Numbered from the stretch's first letter, positions 1 to 8,597 are shown. The stretch is 64,000 nucleotides of DNA from CAYGVX01 sp964544285 (GCA_964544285.1 CAZJAQ010000002.1:1-64000), one strand, 5' to 3'. Notes: generated from the sequence alone by a model not told the origin. Numbers and translations: made by a program.

Positions 1-550
1 CGAAGCTTTGAACCGCGTCTGTGTGGAATAGGGCGTCGTGTTCGTGACATATTCTCGCTATTTCTTCGATAGTCTGCACTGTTCCGATTTCGTTGTTTCC
101 GTGGATGACTGATACGAGCGTTACGTTTTTCTCCAAAGTCTCTTTGAGAACGTCCAATTTTAACAACCCATACCTGTCGACGGGCAAGCACGAAACCTTA
201 AACCCCTGTTTTTCCAGCCATTTCGCCGAGTTCAAGACGCAGTCATGCTCGATTGCAGAAATAGCAATATGACAGCCAGCTTTACCTTCTCTGAAGGCGT
301 GTCCTTTCGTTACGAGGTTGTTAGCTTCTGTTGCACTCCCAGTGAATATCAACTCCTCAGCTCCAGCGTTCATGAACCCAGCAATAGTTTCTCTGGATTT
401 TTCCAAGGCCCGTTTTGCTTCGACGCCGAAAGAATTCAACGAAGAAGCATTACCATAAAACTTGGAGAAAAAGGGCTGCATAGCCGCAACTACTCGTGGG
501 TCCACAGGGGTCGTGGCAGCATAGTCTACATAAACTCGCTTAATAGCCAA
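1..550 (-). CDS. Cysteine desulfurase (NifS/IscS-like), C-terminus cut by window edge
   Basis: PLP-dependent class-V aminotransferase fold that would release sulfur from cysteine for Fe-S clusters or thiolation. The first 183 residues are in the window. They begin MAIKRVYVDYAATTPVDPRV, contain the family stretches TGSATEANN and VSVIHGNNEIGTVQ, and end at the cofactor-binding HTDAVQ; the PLP lysine and catalytic cysteine lie beyond base 1. I chose the TTG at 550 because GGAGG sits just upstream and the next residues match family N-termini. It ends just outside the 19-bp tRNA copy at 604, so it seems to be ancestral flank, not island cargo. Family is sure; the exact sulfur acceptor is not visible. 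Confidence 0.9.
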   Translation of the reverse strand, partial: MAIKRVYVDYAATTPVDPRVVAAMQPFFSKFYGNASSLNSFGVEAKRALEKSRETIAGFMNAGAEELIFTGSATEANNLVTKGHAFREGKAGCHIAISAIEHDCVLNSAKWLEKQGFKVSCLPVDRYGLLKLDVLKETLEKNVTLVSVIHGNNEIGTVQTIEEIARICHEHDALFHTDAVQSF

Positions 551-603
551 CCACTCCTCCGCTAAAATGGACGGCGCAAACGTATTTTAACTTATTTCCA
601 AAA

Positions 604-622
604 GCGGGTCCGAGGGGATTTA
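604..622 (-). repeat. 19-bp copy of the tRNA-Arg 3' end (putative att site)
   Basis: These 19 bases are identical, and in the same orientation, to 4491-4509, the last part of the T-arm, acceptor strand and discriminator of the tRNA-Arg. The next nine bases match at five positions and there is no remaining tRNA body. A 3'-end copy lying beyond the 3' side of an intact tRNA is the usual scar of tyrosine-recombinase integration. Confidence 0.75.
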
Positions 623-727
623 GATCTCCGTTTTAAATTTCCCATGTTCAGCATCTAACATTAGCACATCGTTGGCGATAATCTTTTCTGTTGACGAGGA
701 TTAGAGAGGAGGGAGGCTACAAAAGAT

Positions 728-1522
728 ATGATCTTAGGCATTGCTGATTACCCAAGCTTGGAAGGATCCCTTGAGAATTTTTTAAACTTCGCTTCTAAAC
801 TGGGAGTTCGTATTGTTGAACTTAAACTGGATAGGCGCGAATTGCTTTCGGCTATTTCTAAAACCGATAAAGTACTCGAAATCAAAAATTTGTCAAACAC
901 CTATGGCTTCAAATATTTGGTTCATGCCCCTAACATTGACACAAATTTGGCGAGCGTGAACCCACTACTCAGAAGAGCCTCTAAGAAAGCTATTTTGGAA
1001 GCAGTGATTCTTGCAGCCAAGTTAGATGCGAGATTGCTTGTTTCTCATGTCGGCCGTTTATCGAGAGATTATCCACAAAAACTTGTTAAAAAGGCCATGA
1101 GAAATGCCACAGACTCTTTGAGAAGAATTAACCGAGTTTCTAATGATTTGGGCATGGTTTTTACGATAGAAAATGACCACAAGTCCAATGATTACGTTCT
1201 TGCTGGATTCCCAGAGCAAATAAACTCTCTCATTGAGGATGTTGAATGTAAATTGACCTTTGATATAGGTCACGCTAACACTGTTGGGAAAATTGAGGAT
1301 TTCACGCGGTTACTAGACAAATTTATCGTCAGTGTGCACTTCCATGACAACAATGGCAGGGAAGATGAACATTTACCTATTGGAAAAGGAAGCATAGACT
1401 TTACAGGAGTGTTTCAAAAAATAAAAGATTGGAAGAACCAAACACCTTTGATCATCGAGTGCCACAGTTTTGCAGGATTAAAGGAAAGCATAGACCTTAT
1501 GAGACAAGAGTTGTCCGCTTAA
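728..1522 (+). CDS. Sugar-phosphate isomerase/epimerase-like TIM barrel protein
   Basis: A 264-residue protein of the xylose-isomerase/AP-endonuclease-2 barrel superfamily, members of which isomerise sugars or inositol derivatives with a divalent metal. Metal-ligand type motifs are visible: LVSHVG near residue 107, TIEND near 146, FDIGHANT near 180, HFHDNNG near 207 and the glutamate of IIECH near the C-terminus. The ATG is preceded by a strong AGGAGGGAGG. It is followed 57 bp later by the nucleotidyltransferase/CDP-alcohol transferase fusion, which uses a sugar- or inositol-phosphate, so a shared polar-headgroup pathway is possible. The substrate cannot be read from the sequence. Confidence 0.8.
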   Translation: MILGIADYPSLEGSLENFLNFASKLGVRIVELKLDRRELLSAISKTDKVLEIKNLSNTYGFKYLVHAPNIDTNLASVNPLLRRASKKAILEAVILAAKLDARLLVSHVGRLSRDYPQKLVKKAMRNATDSLRRINRVSNDLGMVFTIENDHKSNDYVLAGFPEQINSLIEDVECKLTFDIGHANTVGKIEDFTRLLDKFIVSVHFHDNNGREDEHLPIGKGSIDFTGVFQKIKDWKNQTPLIIECHSFAGLKESIDLMRQELSA

Positions 1523-1579
1523 AGCTACACTAGATTAGTCTTATAAGTTACGCATTGATGATAGAGATGGGAGTTGCAG

Positions 1580-3463
1580 ATGCTTCCCGTCATTATTATA
1601 GCTGGAGGATTGGCTTCTCGGTTGGAGCCTTACTCCAGTGAGACACATAAATGCCTCATGGAGTTGGAGCCTAACGTAACAATATTAGACTTTATCCTGA
1701 AAAAGATCGAGAAGACTAATTCGCCCCGCACACTTATCGTGATAAGACCTCAATTCAAAGAAATATTCGAGGAAAGGCTGAAAGGGAAGGCAGAACTAGT
1801 AGAAACCGATGTTGAAGAATTTGGGAATCTATATAGCGTTAGCTTAGCAATGAAGCGTTTAGACGCAAGCCCCTTTCTCCTCTTAATGTCTGATCATATA
1901 TTTGAACAATCAATACTCGACGGAGTACTATCACTCAGAAGTCAAGCAGCCTTCACTGTTTGCGTCGATAAGAAACCTTCGCGAGTCGAGGCAGGAGAAG
2001 GACTTAAGCTTGCATTGAGAGGTGGTGCAGTAGTGTACGCTGATAAGGCAATCTCTCCTCAGTACGGGATAGATACAGGTACAATATTATGTCGCGAGAA
2101 TTCCAAGGCATATATAGAAAAAGCAATAGAAAACTTTGGCTGCAGGGCAACCATAGCTGATGCACTTAACCTGGCTGCCGTCGATGGTAAAGTAGATCAC
2201 GTAGATGTCACGGGAAAGATGTGGAAAGATGTGGATACACCTGAAGACCTAGTCAAGGCAAGGGAGATTCATTGGCAAATAATGAGAAAGGAGCTTACTA
2301 AACCTGAAGATGGATTGGTCTCCAAACATCTTAACAGGCCAATATCAACACGAATTTCTATCACGGCGTATCGAAGGGGCTTGAAGATAGAACCGCTCAC
2401 AGTAACGTTGGTATCATTCCTCCTCGGCTTATCGGCAAGTTTTCTGCTAGCGATGAGAGCATTCATTCTAGGAGGCTTGCTTGTGCAAGCAGCATCTATA
2501 ATAGATGGGATGGATGGTGAACTTGCAAGGCTCTATCGCAAAGCCACGCCATGGGGCGGCTACCTAGACTCGGTACTAGATCGCATTTCTGACATCGCTA
2601 TAGTAGCTGGGTTAACCTTATCTTCACCGATGATAGATGACATCACTCTTTTGTTTGCCATACTTGCAGCTGCTAATGTGATATTCGTGAGCTACGTCAC
2701 TCATAATTTGAATTCCCTAGGCGTGAGCACAGAAAAGCTGAGAAAGGTGCCTGCAACGAGGGATGTAAGATTGTTTGTAGTTTTTATAGCATCGCTTCTT
2801 TCATTGCCCATTCTCGGCATATACTATCTGGGCGTAGCCCCAATATTCTATCTAGGTTACTCGTTGGTACTAGCGTACAAGATGAAAAGAGGAAAGACTA
2901 AACTTGAAAGAGTCAGAAGAGAGCCGGAACCAGAGATTCTACTTGAGAAAAAAGAGATAAGTAATAAGATCGAAAGCCTAATCTCTAATTCCATCAAACT
3001 TGGTTTAGCCCTCGTCGTTCTCAGTATGGTTGCTCCGGCAACTTCAGGCATTGCATTAATAAATCTTAACAGTCTAACACTAAGCTCAGATCATTTACTA
3101 TCGACCCTAAACCTAATTGTGATCATATTTTTCGGATATCGAATAATTATGGCTTTAAAAGTCATAATTGATGCCATAGCCAGACGGTTAGTGGGTACGA
3201 TCGGAATTACGGAAACCACGCTTAGGCATATGCTCGTTGACTGTCTCTACACAGTTTTAGCCGCAGTACTTTGGGTATATTTGCCTCCTCAACTCAGCAC
3301 TTACGTAGGGGAGTGGGCTTCGAGGTTAGCTGCGTTAGTAATTCTCGTCTTCTTCCTACTGATTCTCTATGACCTCGCAAAGCTTCTTTACAAAACTTTC
3401 GGAGATTTTTACAAAGAAATAGTAGAGAGGATAGCCAAAAAACTTCATGAAGATTCTCAATAG
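1580..3463 (+). CDS. Nucleotidyltransferase / CDP-alcohol phosphatidyltransferase fusion with extra membrane domain
   Basis: Residues 1-230 are a nucleotidyltransferase (IIIAGGLASRLEPYS, with LLMSDHI as the metal-binding Asp region). Around residues 309-334 lies a complete CDP-alcohol transferase signature, DG-x2-DG-x2-AR-x8-G-x3-D-x3-D, within several membrane helices. The same domain pair occurs in the archaeal bifunctional CTP:inositol-1-phosphate cytidylyltransferase/di-myo-inositol-phosphate-phosphate synthase, which makes a compatible solute; a phospholipid headgroup is an alternative product. This protein adds about 180 C-terminal residues with further hydrophobic segments, making it much longer than that enzyme. 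ATG at 1580 has GGGAG six bases upstream; a TTG at 1574 is possible. Confidence 0.82.
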   Translation: MLPVIIIAGGLASRLEPYSSETHKCLMELEPNVTILDFILKKIEKTNSPRTLIVIRPQFKEIFEERLKGKAELVETDVEEFGNLYSVSLAMKRLDASPFLLLMSDHIFEQSILDGVLSLRSQAAFTVCVDKKPSRVEAGEGLKLALRGGAVVYADKAISPQYGIDTGTILCRENSKAYIEKAIENFGCRATIADALNLAAVDGKVDHVDVTGKMWKDVDTPEDLVKAREIHWQIMRKELTKPEDGLVSKHLNRPISTRISITAYRRGLKIEPLTVTLVSFLLGLSASFLLAMRAFILGGLLVQAASIIDGMDGELARLYRKATPWGGYLDSVLDRISDIAIVAGLTLSSPMIDDITLLFAILAAANVIFVSYVTHNLNSLGVSTEKLRKVPATRDVRLFVVFIASLLSLPILGIYYLGVAPIFYLGYSLVLAYKMKRGKTKLERVRREPEPEILLEKKEISNKIESLISNSIKLGLALVVLSMVAPATSGIALINLNSLTLSSDHLLSTLNLIVIIFFGYRIIMALKVIIDAIARRLVGTIGITETTLRHMLVDCLYTVLAAVLWVYLPPQLSTYVGEWASRLAALVILVFFLLILYDLAKLLYKTFGDFYKEIVERIAKKLHEDSQ

Positions 3464-3604
3464 CAGTTGTTAATCTGAAATGAGAGATTTGAACGGGATC
3501 AGTCGAAACCATTTAAACCGATGTCTAAACCTAAATCCTCGTACTTCACGCACGAATACAACTATTCTCTTCAAAAGCTCCAGAAATCTTTGGAATGTGT
3601 TGGG

Positions 3605-3617
3605 AAAATATTTAAAT
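3605..3617 (+). promoter_or_regulatory. TATA box for the TauE-family permease gene
   Basis: AAATATTTAAAT is centred about 38 bp before the ATG at 3649, predicting a transcription start only about 10 bases before the start codon. No Shine-Dalgarno sequence is seen, which fits a nearly leaderless mRNA. Confidence 0.5.
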
Positions 3618-3648
3618 CACGTAGAACATTCTTCCCTGCTAGGTTACA

Positions 3649-4473
3649 ATGAATATCCTTGAAGCTCTTTTAGTCTTAGTGATAGGCTTCGTAGTCGGAG
3701 TTCCCTCGTCTATGGTTGGTCTTGGAGGAGGCTTTATTATAGTTCCCGTTTTGATTCTGTTTTTTCAATTACCAGCCCAAAACGCTATTGCAGTCAGTTT
3801 GGTAGCCATCTGTGGTACAACGTTTTCCTCTACTCTTGGGTACATTAGGCAGAGGCGAGTTGATTATAAGATGGGTTTACTTTATGATGTGCTTGACGTT
3901 CCAGGAATTGTTCTAGGGGCATACATAACCACACTTCTGCCGCAAAACTTTTTGGCTGGCATTTGCGGTATTTTCATAATCCTCATCTCTGTACTGGTTA
4001 TAAAAAGCAAAGAAAACCCTTGTTCAGAGGAAAAACCAGAAGCAAATAAGGCAGGCATGGAATGGACAAGGAATAGAATTGACTCGAGGGGTAAAGTCTT
4101 CAAGTATACTCTTCGTAGCCCGCATCTGGCGCTAGTCAGCAGTTTCTTTGGAGGGCTTATGACAGGCTTATCAGGATTAGGAGGTGGAATAACTGACATT
4201 TCAACAATGATTCTACTGGGGGTTCCTGCTCATATCGCAGTGGCAAGCTCCGAGTTCGCTATGGCTATCACCAATGGCGTTGGAGTAGTAGCCCATGGCT
4301 TTTTAAACAACATTCTATTTGAGTATGCGCTTCCAATAACAATAGGCACAATCATCGGAGCCCAAGTGGGCTGTTCGCTTGCCAAACGCGTGAAAGGAAA
4401 AGCTATAAGAAGAATTCTTTCCTTAATCGCCATCGTCGTTGGACTGAGGTTAATCTGTTCATTTTTCACATAA
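3649..4473 (+). CDS. TauE/SafE family (DUF81) membrane permease
   Basis: A 274-residue polytopic membrane protein of the sulfite-exporter TauE/SafE family, which moves small sulfur-containing or organic anions across the cytoplasmic membrane. The internal duplication typical of the family is visible: GLGGGFIIVP near residue 25 and GLSGLGGGITD near residue 177, each opening a four-helix half, joined by a polar loop around residues 120-150. It is the last gene before the tRNA-Arg and is the third gene of the putative island. The transported substrate is unknown. Confidence 0.85.
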   Translation: MNILEALLVLVIGFVVGVPSSMVGLGGGFIIVPVLILFFQLPAQNAIAVSLVAICGTTFSSTLGYIRQRRVDYKMGLLYDVLDVPGIVLGAYITTLLPQNFLAGICGIFIILISVLVIKSKENPCSEEKPEANKAGMEWTRNRIDSRGKVFKYTLRSPHLALVSSFFGGLMTGLSGLGGGITDISTMILLGVPAHIAVASSEFAMAITNGVGVVAHGFLNNILFEYALPITIGTIIGAQVGCSLAKRVKGKAIRRILSLIAIVVGLRLICSFFT

Positions 4474-4492
4474 TAGGCATATTTGGTTTTAG

Positions 4493-4568
4493 CGGGTCCG
4501 AGGGGATTTGAACCCCCGTTCTCCGGCTCCGAAGGCCGGCGCCTTAATCCTGACTGGGCTACGGACCC
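4493..4568 (-). tRNA. tRNA-Arg (anticodon TCG)
   Basis: Read on the minus strand, acceptor GGGTCCG pairs with CGGACCC. The anticodon stem CCGGC/GCCGG encloses CTTCGGA, giving TCG, and the T-arm is GGGGG-TTCAAAT-CCCCT. CCA is not encoded and no intron is visible. The last 19 bases around its 3' end are repeated at 604-622. Confidence 0.95.
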
Positions 4569-4699
4569 ACAGAGAGGATAGTGCGTAGGCGATTAAAGAG
4601 TTTCTTCCTAAGAGTGCTTACGAGTCGGTGCAGTTTATTCCAATTCTGGCATTAATACGTGCAGGTAGGTTACAGCGTCCTTCTAGTAACCAACTGTGC

Positions 4700-6682
4700 C
4701 TAAAGCAGAAACAACACAGAAGCAATCAACAGCGCAGTCATGTTCGTAAGCTTCATGAAAATGTTCAGCGATGGACCCGCGACATCTTTCAACGGGTCGC
4801 CAACCGTATCACCAGTCACGGCTGCGGCGTGTGTCGGAGTCCCCCTCATCCAGAAGCTTCTTTCAATATGTTTCTTCGCGTTGTCCGATATGCCGCCGCC
4901 AAACGTGAAGAAAGGCGACAACAAGGCTGACATGCTTAAACCCCCAAGAAGCATCGCGCCCAGCGCATATTTTCCGAGCAGAAGCCCCACGACAATGGGT
5001 GAAGCGACAGCCAGCAACCCAGGTGCAATCATCTGTTTGAGAGCGTTCTTCGTGCCGATGTCTACGCAGCGCGCATAGTCTGGCTTAGCCTTTCCCTTGA
5101 TAATTTCCGGGTTGTCTCGGAACTGGCGTCTCACTTCATCCACAATCAGATAAGCAGTTTTTCCAGTGGCACCGATAGCCAGAGAAGAGAACAAGAAAGG
5201 AAAAGCTGCACCCAACAAGAGCCCCGTTATTATCGCTGGGTTTAGAAGACCAAGATTGACCGAGTAGAGGCCCACGATCTCACCATAAGTGATGAAGATT
5301 ACAATCGTCGAAACGGTGCCCGAAGCGGTTGCGAAAGCCTTTGCATAAGCTTTAGTGGTGTTGCCAAGAGCGTCGAGTTCTTCTAACCCTTCTCCGTTCT
5401 GCGTTTTTGTACCCGACATTTGGGCTATGCCCGCAGCATTGTCGCTAATGGGTCCAAAAGCGTCGCTCGACATGATAATGCCCACAGCTAGGTCTGTTCC
5501 AATGTTAGCCGCGACCACCCCGAAGAGCGAACCATTGGTTATGTAATAAGAAAAAAGAAAAGCTGCCAAGATAGACAAGAGGGGTAGGAAGGGACTCTGC
5601 AGAGCGTAGGACAAGCCTGTTATGATGTTGATCGCAGCCCCACGTTCAGAGGATTCTGCTACTTTTCTGACCGGTCTGCTATCAATTCCGATGTAATATT
5701 GTACAGCCAATCCAACCGCTAGACTAGCCACTAAACCGCTTATCACGGCGTAGAAGATTGTTACGTCGTTGAGCAGCAGCATGGATGACAAGAATGCGCC
5801 GACTATGCATAAGAGAGTTGTAGATAGGAGACCGATGTTGAAAGACGTGATAGGCTTCATCTTTCTCCATCTGGTAGCGAAGAAGATCCCACCAATCGTT
5901 GCTAAAATTCCTGAAGCGCCAAGCATGAGGGGGAACGTTAGAGCGCTTATTCCCAATGAGCCGAATAAGATGGCGCCCAGAATCATGGCGGTAATGTAGT
6001 CGTCGCTTATGGACTCAAAAAGGTCTGAGCCTCTTCCAGCACAATCACCAACGTTGTCTCCAACTAGGTCTGCGATGACCGCTGGGTTGCGTGGGTCATC
6101 TTCAGGGATACGTTGCTCTATTTTGCCCACCAAGTCTGCGCCTATGTCAGCCGCCTTCGTGAATATGCCTCCACCTAATTGAGCAAAAAGTGCCGCTAGA
6201 CTCGCACCGAAGCCGAAGCCCACAATTAAACTTGGGTCTCGATAAAGCCAGAAGAGTAAACTTACACCGATGAGGCTGAGACCAGTGACAGAAAGCCCCA
6301 TGACCCCTCCACCCCTGAAGGCAAGCGCAAACGCCCTTGCCGAAGAAGACCTTGCGGCATTAGCTGACCTCACGTTTGCCTTTACAGCAACTCGCATGCC
6401 TATGTAGGCAGCTAACAGGGAAAGAAAGGCGCCGAACACGAATGCAACGAGTACTCGAGTGTCTTGGAAGAACACGGCTAAGGGGACGATTAGCAATGCG
6501 ACAAAAAGTGTTATGGTTTTGAACTGCCGTTTTAAGAAAGCCTTGGCTCCTTCTTGGATGTAGCCTGCGATTTCAACCATTTGGGCTGTTCCAGAGGGCT
6601 CCTTGTCGATGGTCCAGGCTAGGTAGGCAACGACAAGCATCGCAAGGGCTCCGACTGCCAACGCAAGCAATGTGAAGTCCAT
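4700..6682 (-). CDS. hppA: Membrane-bound proton-translocating pyrophosphatase
   Basis: A 660-residue integral membrane ion pump that hydrolyses pyrophosphate to build an ion gradient. Family motifs are intact: DIGADLVGKIE, the acidic DNVGDCAGRGSDLFES catalytic stretch, and SDNAAGIAQMSG. The K+-dependence position reads GNTTKAYAK. Lysine here is characteristic of the K+-independent H+-pumping class, whereas K+-dependent enzymes have alanine. Many hydrophobic helices fill the rest. The gene stands alone, ending towards the tRNA-Arg. Pyrophosphate released by aminoacylation and nucleotidyl transfer would be its fuel. Confidence 0.96.
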   Translation of the reverse strand: MDFTLLALAVGALAMLVVAYLAWTIDKEPSGTAQMVEIAGYIQEGAKAFLKRQFKTITLFVALLIVPLAVFFQDTRVLVAFVFGAFLSLLAAYIGMRVAVKANVRSANAARSSSARAFALAFRGGGVMGLSVTGLSLIGVSLLFWLYRDPSLIVGFGFGASLAALFAQLGGGIFTKAADIGADLVGKIEQRIPEDDPRNPAVIADLVGDNVGDCAGRGSDLFESISDDYITAMILGAILFGSLGISALTFPLMLGASGILATIGGIFFATRWRKMKPITSFNIGLLSTTLLCIVGAFLSSMLLLNDVTIFYAVISGLVASLAVGLAVQYYIGIDSRPVRKVAESSERGAAINIITGLSYALQSPFLPLLSILAAFLFSYYITNGSLFGVVAANIGTDLAVGIIMSSDAFGPISDNAAGIAQMSGTKTQNGEGLEELDALGNTTKAYAKAFATASGTVSTIVIFITYGEIVGLYSVNLGLLNPAIITGLLLGAAFPFLFSSLAIGATGKTAYLIVDEVRRQFRDNPEIIKGKAKPDYARCVDIGTKNALKQMIAPGLLAVASPIVVGLLLGKYALGAMLLGGLSMSALLSPFFTFGGGISDNAKKHIERSFWMRGTPTHAAAVTGDTVGDPLKDVAGPSLNIFMKLTNMTALLIASVLFLL

Positions 6683-6883
6683 CTGTCACCACTTTCGTCT
6701 CCTTCGATTTTTGGATTCTACATCCATGCCCGAAATTTACCTTACTCGTAGGGTGTACTCTGACTTATAAACATAGATGATTTAACAACTAAAACCCGAC
6801 GTCCTGCCTACCATTCAACAACGAAGACATCTTAAAAATGCTTATAATCGGCAGTGGGTTTATTCTAATTTTGCCTACAAGGC

Positions 6884-6961
6884 GGGCCGGTAGCTCAGCA
6901 TGGTTAGAGCGTTCGGCTGATAACCGAAAGGTCGAGAGTTCAAATCTCTCCCGGCCCACCA
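6884..6961 (+). tRNA. tRNA-Ile (anticodon GAT)
   Basis: Acceptor GGGCCGG/CCGGCCC, anticodon stem TTCGG/CCGAA around CTGATAA (anticodon GAT), T-arm GAGAG-TTCAAAT-CTCTC, discriminator A, and an encoded CCA at 6959-6961. A TATA-like CTTATAAT lies about 40 bp upstream. Its 3' end is repeated at 10024-10049. Confidence 0.96.
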
Positions 6962-7095
6962 CGAAGTCTACACAGTTTTTCCAAACTGATGGATCAGAAG
7001 ACTCAGCATGGCTAGGTAATCCTGTAAAAAGCACGACGCATCCAGAGCTGTTCATGCGTGTGTTCACCTATGCCTTTATAAGAGCGCAAGCACCA

Positions 7096-7281
7096 CTATA
7101 GCCGAAGAGCTTTCTTTATCGCGTAGGCTTGTCCTACCAATACTGGAATCTTTTCGAACTTTATCAAAGAGGCAGATACAATTGTGCAGTTTAAGAGCGG
7201 GTATAGTAACAAACTGTAGAAAATGCAAGTCTTCTGTACGAGTTCATTGCACACAGAAGAAGAAAACACGGACAAAGACAT
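7096..7281 (-). CDS. Doubtful 61-residue ORF or gene remnant
   Basis: The last 30 residues look like a plausible protein tail (SASLIKFEKIPVLVGQAY), while the first half is low-complexity. There is no recognisable family and no clear ribosome site. It lies just beyond the tRNA-Ile, where decayed sequence would be expected if the island is real. It may not be a gene. Confidence 0.2.
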   Translation of the reverse strand: MSLSVFSSSVCNELVQKTCIFYSLLLYPLLNCTIVSASLIKFEKIPVLVGQAYAIKKALRL

Positions 7282-7314
7282 ACGTGGACAATCGGAAGAA
7301 AGGTGTTGCTTGAG

Positions 7315-7548
7315 ATGCTTAAGCTAGACGACCGTGTAAGATGTCCCCAATGTAATGAAAGAAGTCGTGTTGTTTGGGTTTCACAAGATGGTAAACGAGC
7401 AGCAATCCGATGCCAAAGACATCACAGCCAGATTGTCCGCGGTCATTCGATGTTCGGTTCCACTGCGCGTCCTCAAACTAAACCCCAGAAAAACATGGTT
7501 TTTATTGTAGAAACTGAAGAGGCAACCTCTGCCTCGGTGGAGAGGTGA
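7315..7548 (+). CDS. Small zinc-ribbon-like protein preceding aIF1A
   Basis: About 77 residues with CPQC near the N-terminus and a second Cys/His cluster (CQRHH) about 17 residues later, enough for one zinc site. I do not recognise a named family. AGGTG at 7301-7305 is nine bases before ATG 7315; a GTG at 7303 would add four residues. It ends seven bases before aIF1A, so the two are probably co-transcribed and a role near translation or RNA binding is possible. Confidence 0.6.
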   Translation: MLKLDDRVRCPQCNERSRVVWVSQDGKRAAIRCQRHHSQIVRGHSMFGSTARPQTKPQKNMVFIVETEEATSASVER

Positions 7549-7554
7549 AGGGAA

Positions 7555-7866
7555 ATGGGTAAGAGAAAAATCGTCAGCGAAAATGATTTGGGGAAGATTA
7601 AATTGCCCGTTGCCAACGACGTGCTGGGCATAGCTGTCAAGATGCTGGGTTTTGACAGAATGATGGTAAAGTGTGAAGACGGCAAGGAACGATTGTGCAG
7701 AGTTCGGGGCAAGTTGAAGAGAAGAGTCTGGATTCGCGTCGGCGACATCGTTCTGGTCTCTCCTTGGGACTTCCAACCTGACACTCGGGGCGACATCTAT
7801 GCAAGATACAGAAGAAACGAAACAGAATGGTTAAGAAGCAACGGGTACCTCACCCTTGAAAAATGA
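7555..7866 (+). CDS. eif1A: Translation initiation factor aIF1A
   Basis: A 103-residue OB-fold protein, the archaeal counterpart of eIF1A/IF1, which binds the A-site of the small ribosomal subunit during start selection. Family stretches are clear: VKCEDGKERLCRVRGK, RVWIRVGDIVLVSPWDFQ and GDIYARYRRNE. Length is typical of archaeal members. GAGAGGTGAAGGGAA lies directly upstream. It is encoded inside the segment bounded by tRNA-Ile sequences, which is odd for a core gene; whether it is the genome's only copy cannot be told here. Confidence 0.95.
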   Translation: MGKRKIVSENDLGKIKLPVANDVLGIAVKMLGFDRMMVKCEDGKERLCRVRGKLKRRVWIRVGDIVLVSPWDFQPDTRGDIYARYRRNETEWLRSNGYLTLEK

Positions 7867-7949
7867 GATGCCACATGGCATAATGCGCACTCCCAAGAAG
7901 AAAGATTAAAATTAGCAAAACATTTCTCGTGTGCTCGGCTGGTGATGCT

Positions 7950-8351
7950 TTGAAAAGAACGATCGCCTTGGTGGCACATGACAATAAGAAAGCTGATCTA
8001 GTAGAGTGGGCTGACTTTAACAAAGGAACTTTAGCTCTTTACAACCTATACGCAACGGGAGGAACCGGGAAGAAAATCATCGACAAAACAGGCCTAAACA
8101 TCACCCTGCTTAAGGATGGTTCGCATGGTGGAGACATGGAGATCGGAGCTTTGATCGCTAACGAGAAATTGGACTACTTGATTTTCTTCTGGGATCCGTT
8201 GGAATCTCTTCCTCACGATGTCGACGTTAAAGCCCTTCTTAGGATAGCAGTATTGTACAACGTGCCCACCGCATGTAACAGAGCGACAGCAGATCTAATA
8301 ATTTCCAGTCCACTGTTTCAGAGTGGAGAATACAAGCCGAAAAAGAAGTAG
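7950..8351 (+). CDS. mgsA: Methylglyoxal synthase
   Basis: Converts dihydroxyacetone phosphate to methylglyoxal and phosphate. The protein shows the family's opening IALVAHDNKK, the TGGTGKKI phosphate loop, the HGGD segment holding the catalytic aspartate, FFWDPL and the closing CNRATADLIISSP. I prefer the TTG at 7950, behind GGTGA, because it gives a family-length 133-residue protein; the GTG at 7929 would add seven unconserved residues. The enzyme is mainly bacterial, and its position in a possible island beside aIF1A suggests acquisition by transfer. Confidence 0.92.
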   Translation: MKRTIALVAHDNKKADLVEWADFNKGTLALYNLYATGGTGKKIIDKTGLNITLLKDGSHGGDMEIGALIANEKLDYLIFFWDPLESLPHDVDVKALLRIAVLYNVPTACNRATADLIISSPLFQSGEYKPKKK

Positions 8352-8396
8352 AAATCCGAAAAACATGATAATGACAGAAAGAAGGTAAGCGCACAC

Positions 8397-8597
8397 TCAG
8401 GTGGCTTTGAGATCTTTTAGAAGACTTAGGAACTGCTCTCTTTTCTTAAAGTTGTTGTTCTTTTCTGCTTCCAATATGACATGCTGCAACCAATCTCTCA
8501 GTTCAGAGTTATAGTCTACGTTAGGTGGCTGCCTTCTCTCCACTCTGTTGATCCAAGCTTGCGCTGATCTGTCTAACTGCTTGTTTACTGATTTCAT
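8397..8597 (-). CDS. Hypothetical 66-residue helical protein
   Basis: Unrecognised. It starts MKSVNKQLDRSAQAWINRVE, with GAGGTGA five bases before the ATG, which is why I prefer 8597 over an upstream start at 8633. It is charged, predicted helical and has no cysteines or membrane segment. The good ribosome site supports a real small protein. Confidence 0.5.
   Translation of the reverse strand: MKSVNKQLDRSAQAWINRVERRQPPNVDYNSELRDWLQHVILEAEKNNNFKKREQFLSLLKDLKAT

Larger units (their letters stand above)
604..4509. mobile_element. Putative decayed integrative island at tRNA-Arg
   Basis: The segment is bounded by a 19-bp direct repeat (604-622 and 4491-4509), the right copy being the 3' end of an intact tRNA-Arg on the minus strand. 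It holds three genes, all on the plus strand, that look more AT-rich than the flanking desulfurase and pyrophosphatase genes. No integrase or replication gene is present, so if this was an element it has lost its mobility module. The direct repeat is seen; integration is inference. Confidence 0.5.

Noticed and set aside
245..565. Plus-strand ORF of 106 codons
   Set aside because: It is antisense to the cysteine desulfurase coding sequence, whose protein is clearly recognisable.
3480..3662. Plus-strand ORF of 60 codons
   Set aside because: It runs through the TATA box and start of the TauE gene and its product is low-complexity.
7381..7796. Two long minus-strand ORFs
   Set aside because: They are shadows of the zinc-ribbon and aIF1A genes.
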